A DNA stretch of 45,716 bases from Tychonema sp. LEGE 06208 (GTDB lineage: Bacteria; Cyanobacteriota; Cyanobacteriia; Cyanobacteriales; Microcoleaceae). The stretch is from the NCBI RefSeq assembly GCF_015207505.1, contig NZ_JADEWT010000048.1, positions 1 to 45,716 of the forward strand, given 5' to 3'. Each line of letters opens with the position of its first letter. The first letter of the stretch is position 1. Position numbers and translations under genes: made by a program. Under the pieces are notes generated by a model, which searched no databases, was not told where the DNA came from, and saw nothing but the letters and a program-made list of their open reading frames with translations. Positions 26,007 through 34,835 of this stretch are shown piece after piece.

Positions 26007-29000
26007 ATGACCTATTTTCGCTCTGCTATAATTTTGACATTAGGTTTTTTGCTGCTACCGCTAGCAGCGCGATCGCAATCTGTCATTCCGGCAAATGACG
26101 GCACTAATACTATTGTCAACCAGGAGCAAAATCGCTTAGAAATTAGAGGCGGACAACTGTCTGGAAACGGCACAAACTTGTTTCACAGCTTCAGCCAATT
26201 TAATCTCAGCGAAGGTCAAATTGCTAATTTTCTAACTAATCCAAATATTCAAAATATTTTAGGGCGAATTTCCGGCGGCAATGTTTCCTTCATTAATGGC
26301 GTGATTTCAATAAGCGGGGGAAACTCGAATTTATTCTTAATGAATCCGGCGGGAATTGTTTTCGGTCAAAATGCGAGATTGAACGTGCCGGGGTCTTTTT
26401 TTGCCACAACTTCTACGAATATCGGTTTCGGCGATCGCTGGTTTAATGCGGCCGGAATTAATGATTATAAATCCTTGCTGGGAAATCCCACTCAATTTAA
26501 TTTTAATAACTCACAATCTGGGATAATTGTCAATGCTGGAAACTTAGCAGTTGGTAGCGGTCAAAATTTAACTTTGTTGGGCGGTGCTGCGATCAATACC
26601 GGGCAATTGTCCGCCCCGGCCGGTCAAATTACGGTGGCTGCTGTTGCGGGAAGCAATACAGTCCGCATCAGTCAGACTGGTAATTTATTGAGTTTAGAAA
26701 TTACTCCGTCTTTGCAGTCAGACAAATCGGCGATCGCCCCAGTTGCTTTACCTGTGTTGCTGACTGGCCCAGGCCTAGAGTCAGCCACAGGTTTAACGAC
26801 TAACGAACAAGGTCAATTAATCCTGACTGGGGGCCAAACAGTGCCGGTAAATGCCGGAAGCGCGATCGTATCGGGTGCTGTAAATGTCTTTGCACCTTCT
26901 GGTGCCAGAGGCGGCACAGTCAATATTTTAGGGTCAAAAGTCGGACTGTTCGGCGCAAATATCAATGCTTCCGGGACAGATGGCGGAGGAGTCGTGCGCG
27001 TCGGTGGCGGTTTCCGGGGGACGGAACCAGTGCCAAATTCCCTGGTAACTTATGTTAGTCCTGATTCTACGATCGCAGCAGACGCGATCGACCGCGGTAA
27101 CGGCGGCACAGCGACAATTTGGTCAGACAATACAACTCGCTTCTTCGGCAATATTACGGCTCGCGGCGGCACAGCAGCAGGTAACGGCGGCAGAGTGGAA
27201 GTTTCGGGTAAAAATGCTCTAACTTTCCAAGGAGAGGTGGATACCCGCGCGCCTAACGGGGCGATCGGCAATTTGTGGCTCGATCCGGCAAATATTGCGA
27301 TCGTCAGCGGTAACGGCGAAAACAGCCCTTCATCCTCTGCTGGCGGGGAACTCCAAGCCACAGAATCACCCACTGAAACATCGATCTCAGAAGTGCAGTT
27401 GGAACAGATGGCGGCCGGCAGCAACGTAGTTGTAGAAACCCCCGGCTACATCACCCTCCAAGACTTACCCGACAACAAACTCGCACTGCAAGCGCAAACC
27501 GGAGACAGCGTAACATTTACATCAGGCGGAGTGTTTTTTGTCAATGACCCCAAGGATTTAATCGAGACTCAAGGTGGCAACATTAACATTTTTGCCAGCA
27601 GCATTTCTCTGGGCGGAGTCAACGCTAACGGCGGCAATATCGCTCTGACTGCTAACGGCATTGACTTCAGGGGCGGCAGCAATTCCGTCAGCAGTGCGGG
27701 GGGGAAAATTCGCTTGCAGCCCAGCGACGGCCGAGGGATTCGGGTGGGCGGCACTGGCGATATTTTAGGGGTTTTGGACTTGACGGGAGGTGATCTGGGT
27801 GCTTTGGCGGCGGGTTTCGGCTCGATCGCGATCGGGCGCGCCAACAGCAGCTCGATCGCGATCGTCGCACCCATTACCTTCAACAGCCCGCTGACACTTC
27901 AAGGCAGTTCGATCGCGATCGACCATCCCCTCAGAACAACCGGCAGCGCTAGCTTGACACTCGACGCGCCCCAAACGGAGATCGGTGCCAACATCGCCGC
28001 ACCGGGCGCAGATATCGCTTTTACTGGCAACCTTTCCCTGAATGCTGATGCAGCTTTGGACGCTCAAGCCACGGGCAGCATTCTGTTTTCCGGCAGCCTG
28101 GACGGAGCTCGCGCCCTGAGACTTGACGCTGGGCGAGTGCGGTTCGGCGGTACAGTCGTCGGTGAAGCTGCACCGCTGGCGAGTTTGACTGTCAGCGGCG
28201 GGGGTACCGAGATAGCTGGCGATATCGCCACATCTGGCGACATCACTTTCAAAAGTCCCGTCACAGTCGATCGCCGCAGCACAATTTCGGCCAGTACCGG
28301 CAACATCACTTTTGCCAGTACCCTCGACAGCATCCAAGGCCGGGCAAATAATTTGACGCTGCGCGCTGGCGGCAACATTACCTTTACCGGCGCAGTCGGT
28401 CAAAGTCAGAGGTTGGGCGTGCTCTCGGCTGATGCTGCTAGCGTGACGGCTACTTCCCAAATTGCAGCCCGCTTTTTGAGCGTGAACGCGCGAGATTTTG
28501 CTACCATCAGGGGGGACAGCACGGCCGCTTTGGGAGCCGATATCAAGGCAGGAAATGTACTCTTAGAGGGTAATTTAAGGACGGATGGCGGCAATGCGAA
28601 CTTGCAAGCTTTGGACGAGGTTCGGACTGGCAATATTACCTCCAACGGCGGCAGCATTCGGGTTGAGGGAAATACTGTTGCAGCAGGGGCGATCGACTCT
28701 TCGTCAGCAACGGGAACAGGTGGCGCGATCGCCGTCAAAAGCAATGCCGGCGCTTTAACTGCGGGAGGTTTGAACTCTTCGGGGGCGATCGGCGGCAATA
28801 TTGCCCTTACCTCGCAAGCCGGCATTTCTACTCTCGATCTCAACTCCAGCGGCACTCAGGGAAACGGCGGCGCAGTCTCTCTGAGCGCGATCGGTAACAT
28901 TCAGTCGGGCTTTATCAACGCTAGAGGTGGCAGTGTTGATGTCACAACCCTCGGTTTGTTTCGATCGAACAATGTTTTTAACGATATATCCGGCAATCTT

Positions 29001-30848
29001 GCCAGTATTTCTACTGCAGGAGGTACAGGAGGCGGGGCGATCGCCATTCGGCACGGAGGCGGTAGCGATCGACCCTTTGTAGTTGGCGGGGCGATCGACA
29101 ACGGAACTCAGGGAAGCATTAATGCTGGCGCAGAAAACGCCATTTTGCCCAGTTTTTCCTTTGGGCAAACTTACACCCAAGGAAGTTTACAAAACCAGAT
29201 TTCCCTAATTACACCGGGCGCGCCCCCTACTCCTCCACCAATCCCCGAACCAATCCCCGAACCAATCCCCGAACCAATCCCCGAACCAATTCCCGAACCA
29301 ATCCCCGAACCAATTCCCGAACCAATTCCCGATCCGGCGCTGTCATTTCCTGCATCTTTGCAAGTACAATTGCGACCGCCAAATCAAAACAGAAATTCCC
29401 CAACTAGCCCGGAAATTTTCGTTCCTTCTCGCAGATTCGATACCGCAGTATCCGGTATTTTAGCCTTTGAACAAACCTTCACTCGCGAATACGAAAAATA
29501 TCTAGATTTGCCCGCCCGAAAGCCGATTACTAATATGTCGGTAATTTACGAAACCCTTCGCAAAAACGAACAAATTACCGGGGTAAAATCTGCAATCATT
29601 TATATGAATTGGGTCAGCGAATCAAAAGCAGCAGCCACAGAAAATGATTCGGTGCTGGTGGCAAGTCGAGATTTATCTAATCTATTTCCTGTCAGAAAAA
29701 ACCTCATCCCGCCGCCTCCAAAAATGTTAGAAGATGGGTTGGGGGAGAATTGGCAACTAGCCGGCACAGAAGTTTCCGATGTTCCTACCGGCGAGCATTT
29801 AGAATTAGTGTTAGTCACAGCTAACGCTCAACCGATGCGCGTTTTAATTCCGGCGACAACGCGCTGGCAGGTACTGCAATTAGCCGACGCTTTGCAAACG
29901 GAAATTACTAATCCCAGAAGAAGAAATAGTATCAGTTATTTGGATGCAGCTCAAAAACTTTATCGGTGGTTAATTGCGCCATTTGCAGGAGAATTGGCAG
30001 CTTTAAAAATTAATAATTTAATTGTAATTCCGGCAGCGGGTTTGCGAAGCGTGCCGTTTGCAGCTCTTCACGATGGCAAACAATTTTTAGTTGAGAAATA
30101 TAGCTTGAGCGTGATGCCGAGTCTGAGTTTGACTGATATCCGCTACGACAATATTACTGACGATGAAGTGTTGGCGATGGGGGCGTCGGTATTTAAGGAT
30201 AAAGCGCCATTACCGGCGGTACCGGTGGAGTTAGAGTCGATCGCCCCGCCGACGCGCGGAAAATCATTTTTGAATCAAGATTTTACTCTCGCGAATTTGC
30301 AAGCTCAACGGGCAAATCAACCTTTTGGAATTATTCACTTAGCAACTCACAGCGAATTCCAGCCAGGAGAACCGAAAAATTCTTACATTCAGTTGTGGGA
30401 TACTAAATTGCGCCTCGATCAAATGCGGCAGTTGCGGTGGAATGAACCGCCAGTGCACCTGTTAGTTTTAAGCGCGTGCAGTACCGCTTTGGGCGATGAA
30501 GAGGCGGAGTTGGGGTTTGCGGGTTTGGCGGTAGCTAGCGGTGCGCGATCGGCTTTGGCGAGTTTGTGGGAAGTCAGCGATGAGGGGACTTTGGGACTAA
30601 TGACGGAGTTTTACCGCCTGTTGCGGACTCCCAGAAGCGGTGGTAATTTGATGATTAAAGCCGAGGCTTTGCGGTGGGCGCAATTGCAGATGTTGCGGGG
30701 GCGGGTGCGGATTCAAGACGGGATGTTGCGAGTTGAAGGGCTTTCTGAGGCGATCGCTTTACCTCCTGAAATTGCGGCCAGGGGCGATCGAATGCTTTCC
30801 CATCCTTATTATTGGGCTGCTTTTACAATGATTGGCAATCCTTGGTAA
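26007..30848 (+). CDS. Hemagglutinin-type (TPS) exoprotein fused to a CHAT caspase-like protease
   Basis: 1613 residues. Residues 1-23 form a signal peptide (SAIILTLGFLLLPLAARSQS). Residues about 30-150 form a two-partner-secretion domain: NLFHSFSQFNLSEGQIANF, NILGRISGG and SNLFLMNPAGIVFGQNA. Residues about 150-1070 are beta-helix-like G/N/S/A-rich repeats. At about 1073-1112 a linker of some eight PIPE units follows. From about 1160 a soluble region leads into the CHAT protease: IIHLATHSEF carries H1448 and LLVLSACSTALGDEEAELGFAGLAVASGARSALASLWEVSD carries C1491, the likely catalytic pair. TPS proteins cross the outer membrane through a TpsB pore, none of which is seen here. CHAT proteases cut partner proteins; the target is unknown. 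The start codon is the last ATG of an STRR array, without a Shine-Dalgarno site. Confidence 0.93.
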   Translation: MTYFRSAIILTLGFLLLPLAARSQSVIPANDGTNTIVNQEQNRLEIRGGQLSGNGTNLFHSFSQFNLSEGQIANFLTNPNIQNILGRISGGNVSFINGVISISGGNSNLFLMNPAGIVFGQNARLNVPGSFFATTSTNIGFGDRWFNAAGINDYKSLLGNPTQFNFNNSQSGIIVNAGNLAVGSGQNLTLLGGAAINTGQLSAPAGQITVAAVAGSNTVRISQTGNLLSLEITPSLQSDKSAIAPVALPVLLTGPGLESATGLTTNEQGQLILTGGQTVPVNAGSAIVSGAVNVFAPSGARGGTVNILGSKVGLFGANINASGTDGGGVVRVGGGFRGTEPVPNSLVTYVSPDSTIAADAIDRGNGGTATIWSDNTTRFFGNITARGGTAAGNGGRVEVSGKNALTFQGEVDTRAPNGAIGNLWLDPANIAIVSGNGENSPSSSAGGELQATESPTETSISEVQLEQMAAGSNVVVETPGYITLQDLPDNKLALQAQTGDSVTFTSGGVFFVNDPKDLIETQGGNINIFASSISLGGVNANGGNIALTANGIDFRGGSNSVSSAGGKIRLQPSDGRGIRVGGTGDILGVLDLTGGDLGALAAGFGSIAIGRANSSSIAIVAPITFNSPLTLQGSSIAIDHPLRTTGSASLTLDAPQTEIGANIAAPGADIAFTGNLSLNADAALDAQATGSILFSGSLDGARALRLDAGRVRFGGTVVGEAAPLASLTVSGGGTEIAGDIATSGDITFKSPVTVDRRSTISASTGNITFASTLDSIQGRANNLTLRAGGNITFTGAVGQSQRLGVLSADAASVTATSQIAARFLSVNARDFATIRGDSTAALGADIKAGNVLLEGNLRTDGGNANLQALDEVRTGNITSNGGSIRVEGNTVAAGAIDSSSATGTGGAIAVKSNAGALTAGGLNSSGAIGGNIALTSQAGISTLDLNSSGTQGNGGAVSLSAIGNIQSGFINARGGSVDVTTLGLFRSNNVFNDISGNLASISTAGGTGGGAIAIRHGGGSDRPFVVGGAIDNGTQGSINAGAENAILPSFSFGQTYTQGSLQNQISLITPGAPPTPPPIPEPIPEPIPEPIPEPIPEPIPEPIPEPIPDPALSFPASLQVQLRPPNQNRNSPTSPEIFVPSRRFDTAVSGILAFEQTFTREYEKYLDLPARKPITNMSVIYETLRKNEQITGVKSAIIYMNWVSESKAAATENDSVLVASRDLSNLFPVRKNLIPPPPKMLEDGLGENWQLAGTEVSDVPTGEHLELVLVTANAQPMRVLIPATTRWQVLQLADALQTEITNPRRRNSISYLDAAQKLYRWLIAPFAGELAALKINNLIVIPAAGLRSVPFAALHDGKQFLVEKYSLSVMPSLSLTDIRYDNITDDEVLAMGASVFKDKAPLPAVPVELESIAPPTRGKSFLNQDFTLANLQAQRANQPFGIIHLATHSEFQPGEPKNSYIQLWDTKLRLDQMRQLRWNEPPVHLLVLSACSTALGDEEAELGFAGLAVASGARSALASLWEVSDEGTLGLMTEFYRLLRTPRSGGNLMIKAEALRWAQLQMLRGRVRIQDGMLRVEGLSEAIALPPEIAARGDRMLSHPYYWAAFTMIGNPW
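29240..29334 (+). repeat. 12-bp tandem repeat encoding PIPE units
   Basis: About eight in-frame copies of CCAATCCCCGAA (with a T/C change in some) encode the Pro-Ile-Pro-Glu linker between the beta-helix and the protease region. Slippage at this repeat would change linker length without breaking the frame. Confidence 0.92.
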
Positions 30849-31302
30849 TTGGGCATTGGGCATGGGGCATGGGGCATGGGGCATTGGGCAAACAGGGCAT
30901 TGGCCAAACAGGGCATTGGGAATTGGCCCGCGCAGGGCATTGGGCGGAGCGAAGCGGAGGGATTGGGCATTTTCCCTAATGACTGATGACTGAGGACTGA
31001 TGACTGATGACTGTTGACTGTTGACTGTTGACTGTTGACTGTTGACTGTTGACTGTTGACTGTTGACTGTTAACATCATGTATGAGTGCAACCGGAATTG
31101 ATATAACCAATAACTAACAACTAACAACTAACAACTGAGGGCGGGCACGCACCATCCACCGCCCCTACCAACTAACAAATAACAACTAACAACTAACAAC
31201 TAACAACTAACAACTAACAACTAACAAATAACAACTAACAACTAACAACTAACAACTAACAACTAACAACTAACAACTAACAACTAACAACTAACAACTA
31301 AC
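30849..31302. repeat. Composite STRR block (GGGCATT/GGGCATG, GTTGACT, CAACTAA)
   Basis: From the stop of the CHAT gene: GGGCATGGGGCATG units (about 30849-30970), GACTGAT and about eight GTTGACT heptamers (about 30979-31071), then CAACTAA arrays (about 31107-31136 and 31170-31302). It ends 10 bases before the stop of the next gene, so nearly the whole intergenic space is repeat. Confidence 0.95.
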
Positions 31303-31311
31303 TCTTCTTCC

Positions 31312-32004
31312 TTAATATTTTTCGCTAGGCTGGAAATGCCGCGCAACTTCCTGATGACATACGTGCCAAAAATACAAAGCCAAATTCAGAAGAGCTAATA
31401 ACTTAGTGCCATCTTCTAACATCGCGTGCAATCCTGTACTTGGAGAGTTTATAATATCCTCAAACCGCGAGATAGCAAACAACAATAATGCTAGGACTAA
31501 TGGCAAGTAAGGAGTAGTTTTGATGTACCGCCAAAAATTAGATATGTAAAGAAAAATCCCGCTCGCATAACATAAATAAATTATTTTTTTAGATATTCCC
31601 AGCCGAGTAAGAATCAAAGTCATCCGAAACCTGTCATCCACATACAAGACTCCCAGCAGTAAAGCACTAAAAAATAAGAAGATGGTCGATCGACTGCGGG
31701 GATCTTTTTGGCGCAGCAATCCAAAACTAAATGCACAAATTGCCACACAACTGCACCCTAGGACTTCGGAAACTCCGGTGAGAATGCCTTCGTAAGGGAA
31801 CCAGAAATTAAAAGGATCGCTAAACAGGCGTTCAACTCCGTCTCCCTTCTTGTTGAGTTTTGCGTAGACGCTTAGCCAGCCCAAAATCAGGACAGTCAGA
31901 ATGTTGAAAGCAGCTAAAAACGGTACAGTAAAAAAGTGTGTTTTGAAAAATTCTAAAGAATTTGAAAAATTGGGAATTTGATCTAATAAAGACCGACGCT
32001 TCAT
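31312..32004 (-). CDS. Polytopic membrane protein, unknown function
   Basis: About 230 residues with five to six predicted membrane segments, such as FLAAFNILTVLILGWLSVY, LGCSCVAICAFSFGLL, IFLFFSALLLGVLYV, IIYLCYASGIFLYI, YLPLVLALLLFAI and LLALLNLALYFWHVC. DDRFRMT and EDIINSPSTGLHAMLEDGTKLLAL lie between segments. I do not recognise the family; the composition is more AT-rich than most neighbours. I choose the ATG at 32004 because GGAG lies about 9 bases upstream; the TTG at 32019 is less likely. It lies 31 bases downstream of the histidine kinase gene on the same strand, so the two may share a transcript. Confidence 0.7.
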   Translation of the reverse strand: MKRRSLLDQIPNFSNSLEFFKTHFFTVPFLAAFNILTVLILGWLSVYAKLNKKGDGVERLFSDPFNFWFPYEGILTGVSEVLGCSCVAICAFSFGLLRQKDPRSRSTIFLFFSALLLGVLYVDDRFRMTLILTRLGISKKIIYLCYASGIFLYISNFWRYIKTTPYLPLVLALLLFAISRFEDIINSPSTGLHAMLEDGTKLLALLNLALYFWHVCHQEVARHFQPSEKY

Positions 32005-32035
32005 AAAAACTATCTCCAAGCAATAGGCTTAGTTA

Positions 32036-33424
32036 CTACTGATTGAGCGGCAGCCAAAGTACAAATGTAGTACCGCGATCTGTTGGATATAAATGAGTTT
32101 CTGCTGGTGGCAGCCATTCGGGATTTACTGGAGAAAATACTTCAATTTCTCCTTGCATTTGGCGGACTAAATCGCGGGCGATCGCCAAACCCAATCCGGT
32201 GCCGGGAATTTCTGTCTGCGCTTTTTCTCCCCGGTAGTGCCGCTCGAATAAATGTTCTAAATCTTGGGGTGGAATCCCGGCACCTGTGTCGCTGACTGCC
32301 ACTGCGATGGCAGGTGATGGGTGGTGTGTTGCCCGATCGCCCTTCGCTTCCTTGTACCTTACTTTAATATAAATTTGGCAGCCGACAGAGCTATATTTCA
32401 AAGCATTGTCAATTAAATTGCTCAAAACTTCGCGCAAAGCTCGATCGTTCGCCGAAACTGGCGGCAAATCTGCCGGAATGTCGGCTACCAATGATAGACG
32501 CCTTTCAGATGCGATCGCCCGGGCGGAAATTAACAGCGGTTGTAGCACCAATCCCACAAAACAGGATTCTTCCAAATTGGCTGCTGGTGACAGCGACAGA
32601 GAAGAATGCGACATTAATTCTAAATTGGACACTGCTTTTTCTGAAGTGCCCAATGGGAGTCTGAGATTTGCTTCGCCGGTGTCAAGGGTGCGATCGAACT
32701 CGGCGAGCAAGTCTTGCAGCCGATCGCTCTCTCGGACAATACTAAAAGCCACATTGCGATTTCTGTCTTCCGGTACCAGCCTGCGCGCCAACAGCTTACC
32801 AAAAGTTCGCAACGCTGTCAGCGGACTTTTGAACTGGTGCAGCAAATTGTGCATCGTATCGTACACCTGAGTCTGGATTTGCCTCGCCGTGCCCAATTCC
32901 TGCTGCATCCACTGCGATCGCTGGTCTAAAATACAAGCCAGGGTCAAGGTGCGAGCAATTTGCTGCATTTGAGCCTCCTCTCGATCGTTCCAAGGCCTGT
33001 CTTGCCTGCCGCACACCAGGAGTCCCATTACAACTCCCTCGTGTACCATAGGCGTCACAATTTGCCGGCGTTGCTGCCACACATTCTCCGGGCCTTGACA
33101 CCGATCGTTCCGCCGCTGATTATCCGGGCTCTGCTCGGGCGCGATCGCCCCCACCGTCGATTCTTCCACAGGAAAAGCTGGCGCAGCCAGCCGCGGCACT
33201 GGTTTGGCTGTCGAGTTTTGGGAAGATTGCAGCCTCAGCCCCAGATTTTCTTCCGATTCGGCTGATGTTTCTGGGTAAACCGCGATCTCTACCAACTTTG
33301 CTGCGCTTCCGGGTACGAGTTCTTGTGTCAGGTATACCGCGCTGAATGTCGCTCCCAAACTGACGGCGATCGCCACCTGCGATCGGCAAAGCTGGACAAA
33401 TTCGGAACTGGCTGGCATTAACAT
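32036..33424 (-). CDS. Sensor histidine kinase with N-terminal GAF-like domain
   Basis: About 462 residues. An N-terminal region (about 1-165), starting MLMPASSEFVQLCRSQV and including VTPMVHEGVVMGLLVCGR, looks like a GAF sensor domain. HisKA follows with LLHQFKSPLTALRTFGKLL; the histidine (about H196 from this start) is the likely phosphorylation site. Next come the N-box LSNLIDNALKY, the D-box VSDTGAGIPP and the ATP-lid GTGLGLAIARDLV. It would autophosphorylate and pass the phosphate to a response regulator not encoded here. No membrane segment is present, so it is likely cytosolic. The start is uncertain among ATGs at 33418 and 33424 and a GTG at 33433; I chose 33424 from recalled family N-termini. 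Confidence 0.88.
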   Translation of the reverse strand: MLMPASSEFVQLCRSQVAIAVSLGATFSAVYLTQELVPGSAAKLVEIAVYPETSAESEENLGLRLQSSQNSTAKPVPRLAAPAFPVEESTVGAIAPEQSPDNQRRNDRCQGPENVWQQRRQIVTPMVHEGVVMGLLVCGRQDRPWNDREEAQMQQIARTLTLACILDQRSQWMQQELGTARQIQTQVYDTMHNLLHQFKSPLTALRTFGKLLARRLVPEDRNRNVAFSIVRESDRLQDLLAEFDRTLDTGEANLRLPLGTSEKAVSNLELMSHSSLSLSPAANLEESCFVGLVLQPLLISARAIASERRLSLVADIPADLPPVSANDRALREVLSNLIDNALKYSSVGCQIYIKVRYKEAKGDRATHHPSPAIAVAVSDTGAGIPPQDLEHLFERHYRGEKAQTEIPGTGLGLAIARDLVRQMQGEIEVFSPVNPEWLPPAETHLYPTDRGTTFVLWLPLNQ

Positions 33425-34056
33425 GAGCGCCACATTAAGATATCTAACGGAATTCTAAGTCAATTACAACTGGGCCGGTGCCGATTACAGATGAGAAACT
33501 TCTAAATTTCTGGTGTCTCCGCTTTGATGGAAGGCTGCTAGGTTCAAAGCATTCGGCTTTCACAAACAAAAATTGCTTAAAAGTAAAGTCCCGCCTGCAT
33601 ACTTTCCACAGATTTCCCAGCTTGGCTGCTGCCGGAACTTGCGGCCTACATTACCACAACTGGTGTATTTTGTCGATCGGCACGAATGTTAAGATTGTGT
33701 CGATATATTAAAAACCGTTGATTTTTTGAGCTAGAAGGGATATACTGGCCTCGGATTTGGTAGCTATGATTACCTAAAAAATCGATCTCAAACCCCGTCC
33801 GATCGGGACGGCTTTGATGATTGAATCATATATTGTTGATTCGCCAGATGTAAAAATCCGGTCTCAACTCTAGCATCCAAAAAATCTCAAATAGGTTGGG
33901 GCATCAACCTGGGGCTCGGCAAGATCGGACAAGCCGTGCTTGAGGAAAGCTGTTAGAATCCAGAATCCCCATTTTTTTTAGGGATGGGGAGTATGTCAAA
34001 ACCTGTCTGTTCATACTGTCTGCTCATACTGTCTGCTTACAGAGGAGGTAAAGAAA
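33425..34056. other. Spacer of about 620 bases with hairpins, upstream of DUF3155
   Basis: Palindromes: CCGTCCGATCGGGACGG (about 33796-33812) and TCCCCAT with ATGGGGA around a T-rich loop (33966-33990). CATACTGTCTGCT is directly repeated at about 34012-34037. The region probably holds two divergent promoters. An ORF at 33478-33711 has no support. Confidence 0.45.
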
Positions 34057-34059
34057 TTG
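34045..34059 (+). promoter_or_regulatory. Strong ribosome binding site deciding a TTG start
   Basis: AGGAGG at 34043-34048 lies 8 bases before TTG (34057-34059). It fixes the start of DUF3155 at a rare initiation codon. Confidence 0.8.
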
Positions 34060-34377
34060 GCCAGGAGACGCAAACGCAAGAGTCGCCGCCGACAAGAAGG
34101 ACGCAGAATTTTAGAGTGCGTGCCTCAATATAGCATCGAGAGCGGCGAAGATAAACCCGTAACAGCGGCTCGCAAGTTCATCCATGCTGAAGGCATTGCT
34201 CCCCCTGCTTTGCTGTTAGTCAAGCGTAACGAGCATACCACCGACAGATACTTCTGGGCTGAAAAAGGTTTATTCGGAGCCCAATACGTAGAAGAGAACC
34301 ATTTCTTGTTTCCCAGTTTAAAGGTAATGCTGGAAACAGCCTCCGAAAAAATTCCTGTGGTGTCCGCCCGCGCATAG
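34057..34377 (+). CDS. DUF3155 domain-containing protein
   Basis: The 106-residue cyanobacterial protein begins ARRRKRKSRRRQEGRRILE, a very basic N-terminus. It continues with VPQYSIESGEDKPVTAARKFIHAEGI, LLLVKRNEHTTDRYFWAEKGLFGAQYVEENHFLFPSL, which are highly conserved in this family of unknown function. A basic tail plus compact core suggests nucleic-acid binding, but this is inference. The start is a TTG at 34057; it is supported by a perfect AGGAGG at 34043-34048 with 8 bases spacing and by the conserved residues beginning directly after it. No ATG is available upstream in frame. Confidence 0.82.
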   Translation: MARRRKRKSRRRQEGRRILECVPQYSIESGEDKPVTAARKFIHAEGIAPPALLLVKRNEHTTDRYFWAEKGLFGAQYVEENHFLFPSLKVMLETASEKIPVVSARA

Positions 34378-34835
34378 GTCAAAATGTTGAGTTCAAAACA
34401 TTGACAGCAATGTTTGTCTAGCTCTTTTAACAAAAGTGCGAGAGTTCTCATTGTCTGGAGAGTGCTGGCTGAAATTTACGCGAAAAGTCCTTAAGAATAC
34501 AGAATAAGGGTATAAGGCTCCATCGCAACAGGATACTCGCCTGCAAAGGGCGATCGCCACAGCGCGCACTCTCAGGATAATGGTTTTTTTAGACACCGCT
34601 CACGGATACAAGCCCCGCAGGGCTGTCGCGGCTTCAAATTTTAGACGAAAATTCAAATTCCCAGATTCATCTTGAGGATAAATCGAAAATCTCAAATCTC
34701 GACTCTAAAATCGACTGAGTGTTCTGTCGATCGAGCTTTCGGACTCTTTGAGAGATCCGCAAACATTCATCGGTTAGTCGGCTAGAACTTTAAGCACGGC
34801 ATCTAGCATATCAAAAAACGTTCCACACCAAAATT
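34378..34835. other. Spacer of about 460 bases, convergent gene ends
   Basis: It carries a C/G-rich inverted repeat around 34610-34640 (CAAGCCCCGC, GCGGCTT) and an AAATCGA/AAATCTC repeat cluster (about 34680-34718) ending in the shared TAAAATCGACTGA tail. No gene was recognised. Confidence 0.55.

Noticed and set aside
27765..28460. Long antisense ORFs within the hemagglutinin-CHAT gene
   Set aside because: They arise from the G/C-rich repetitive codons of the beta-helix region and match no family.
33478..33711. 77-codon ORF in the spacer upstream of DUF3155
   Set aside because: No ribosome site or conserved pattern; lies in a promoter region.
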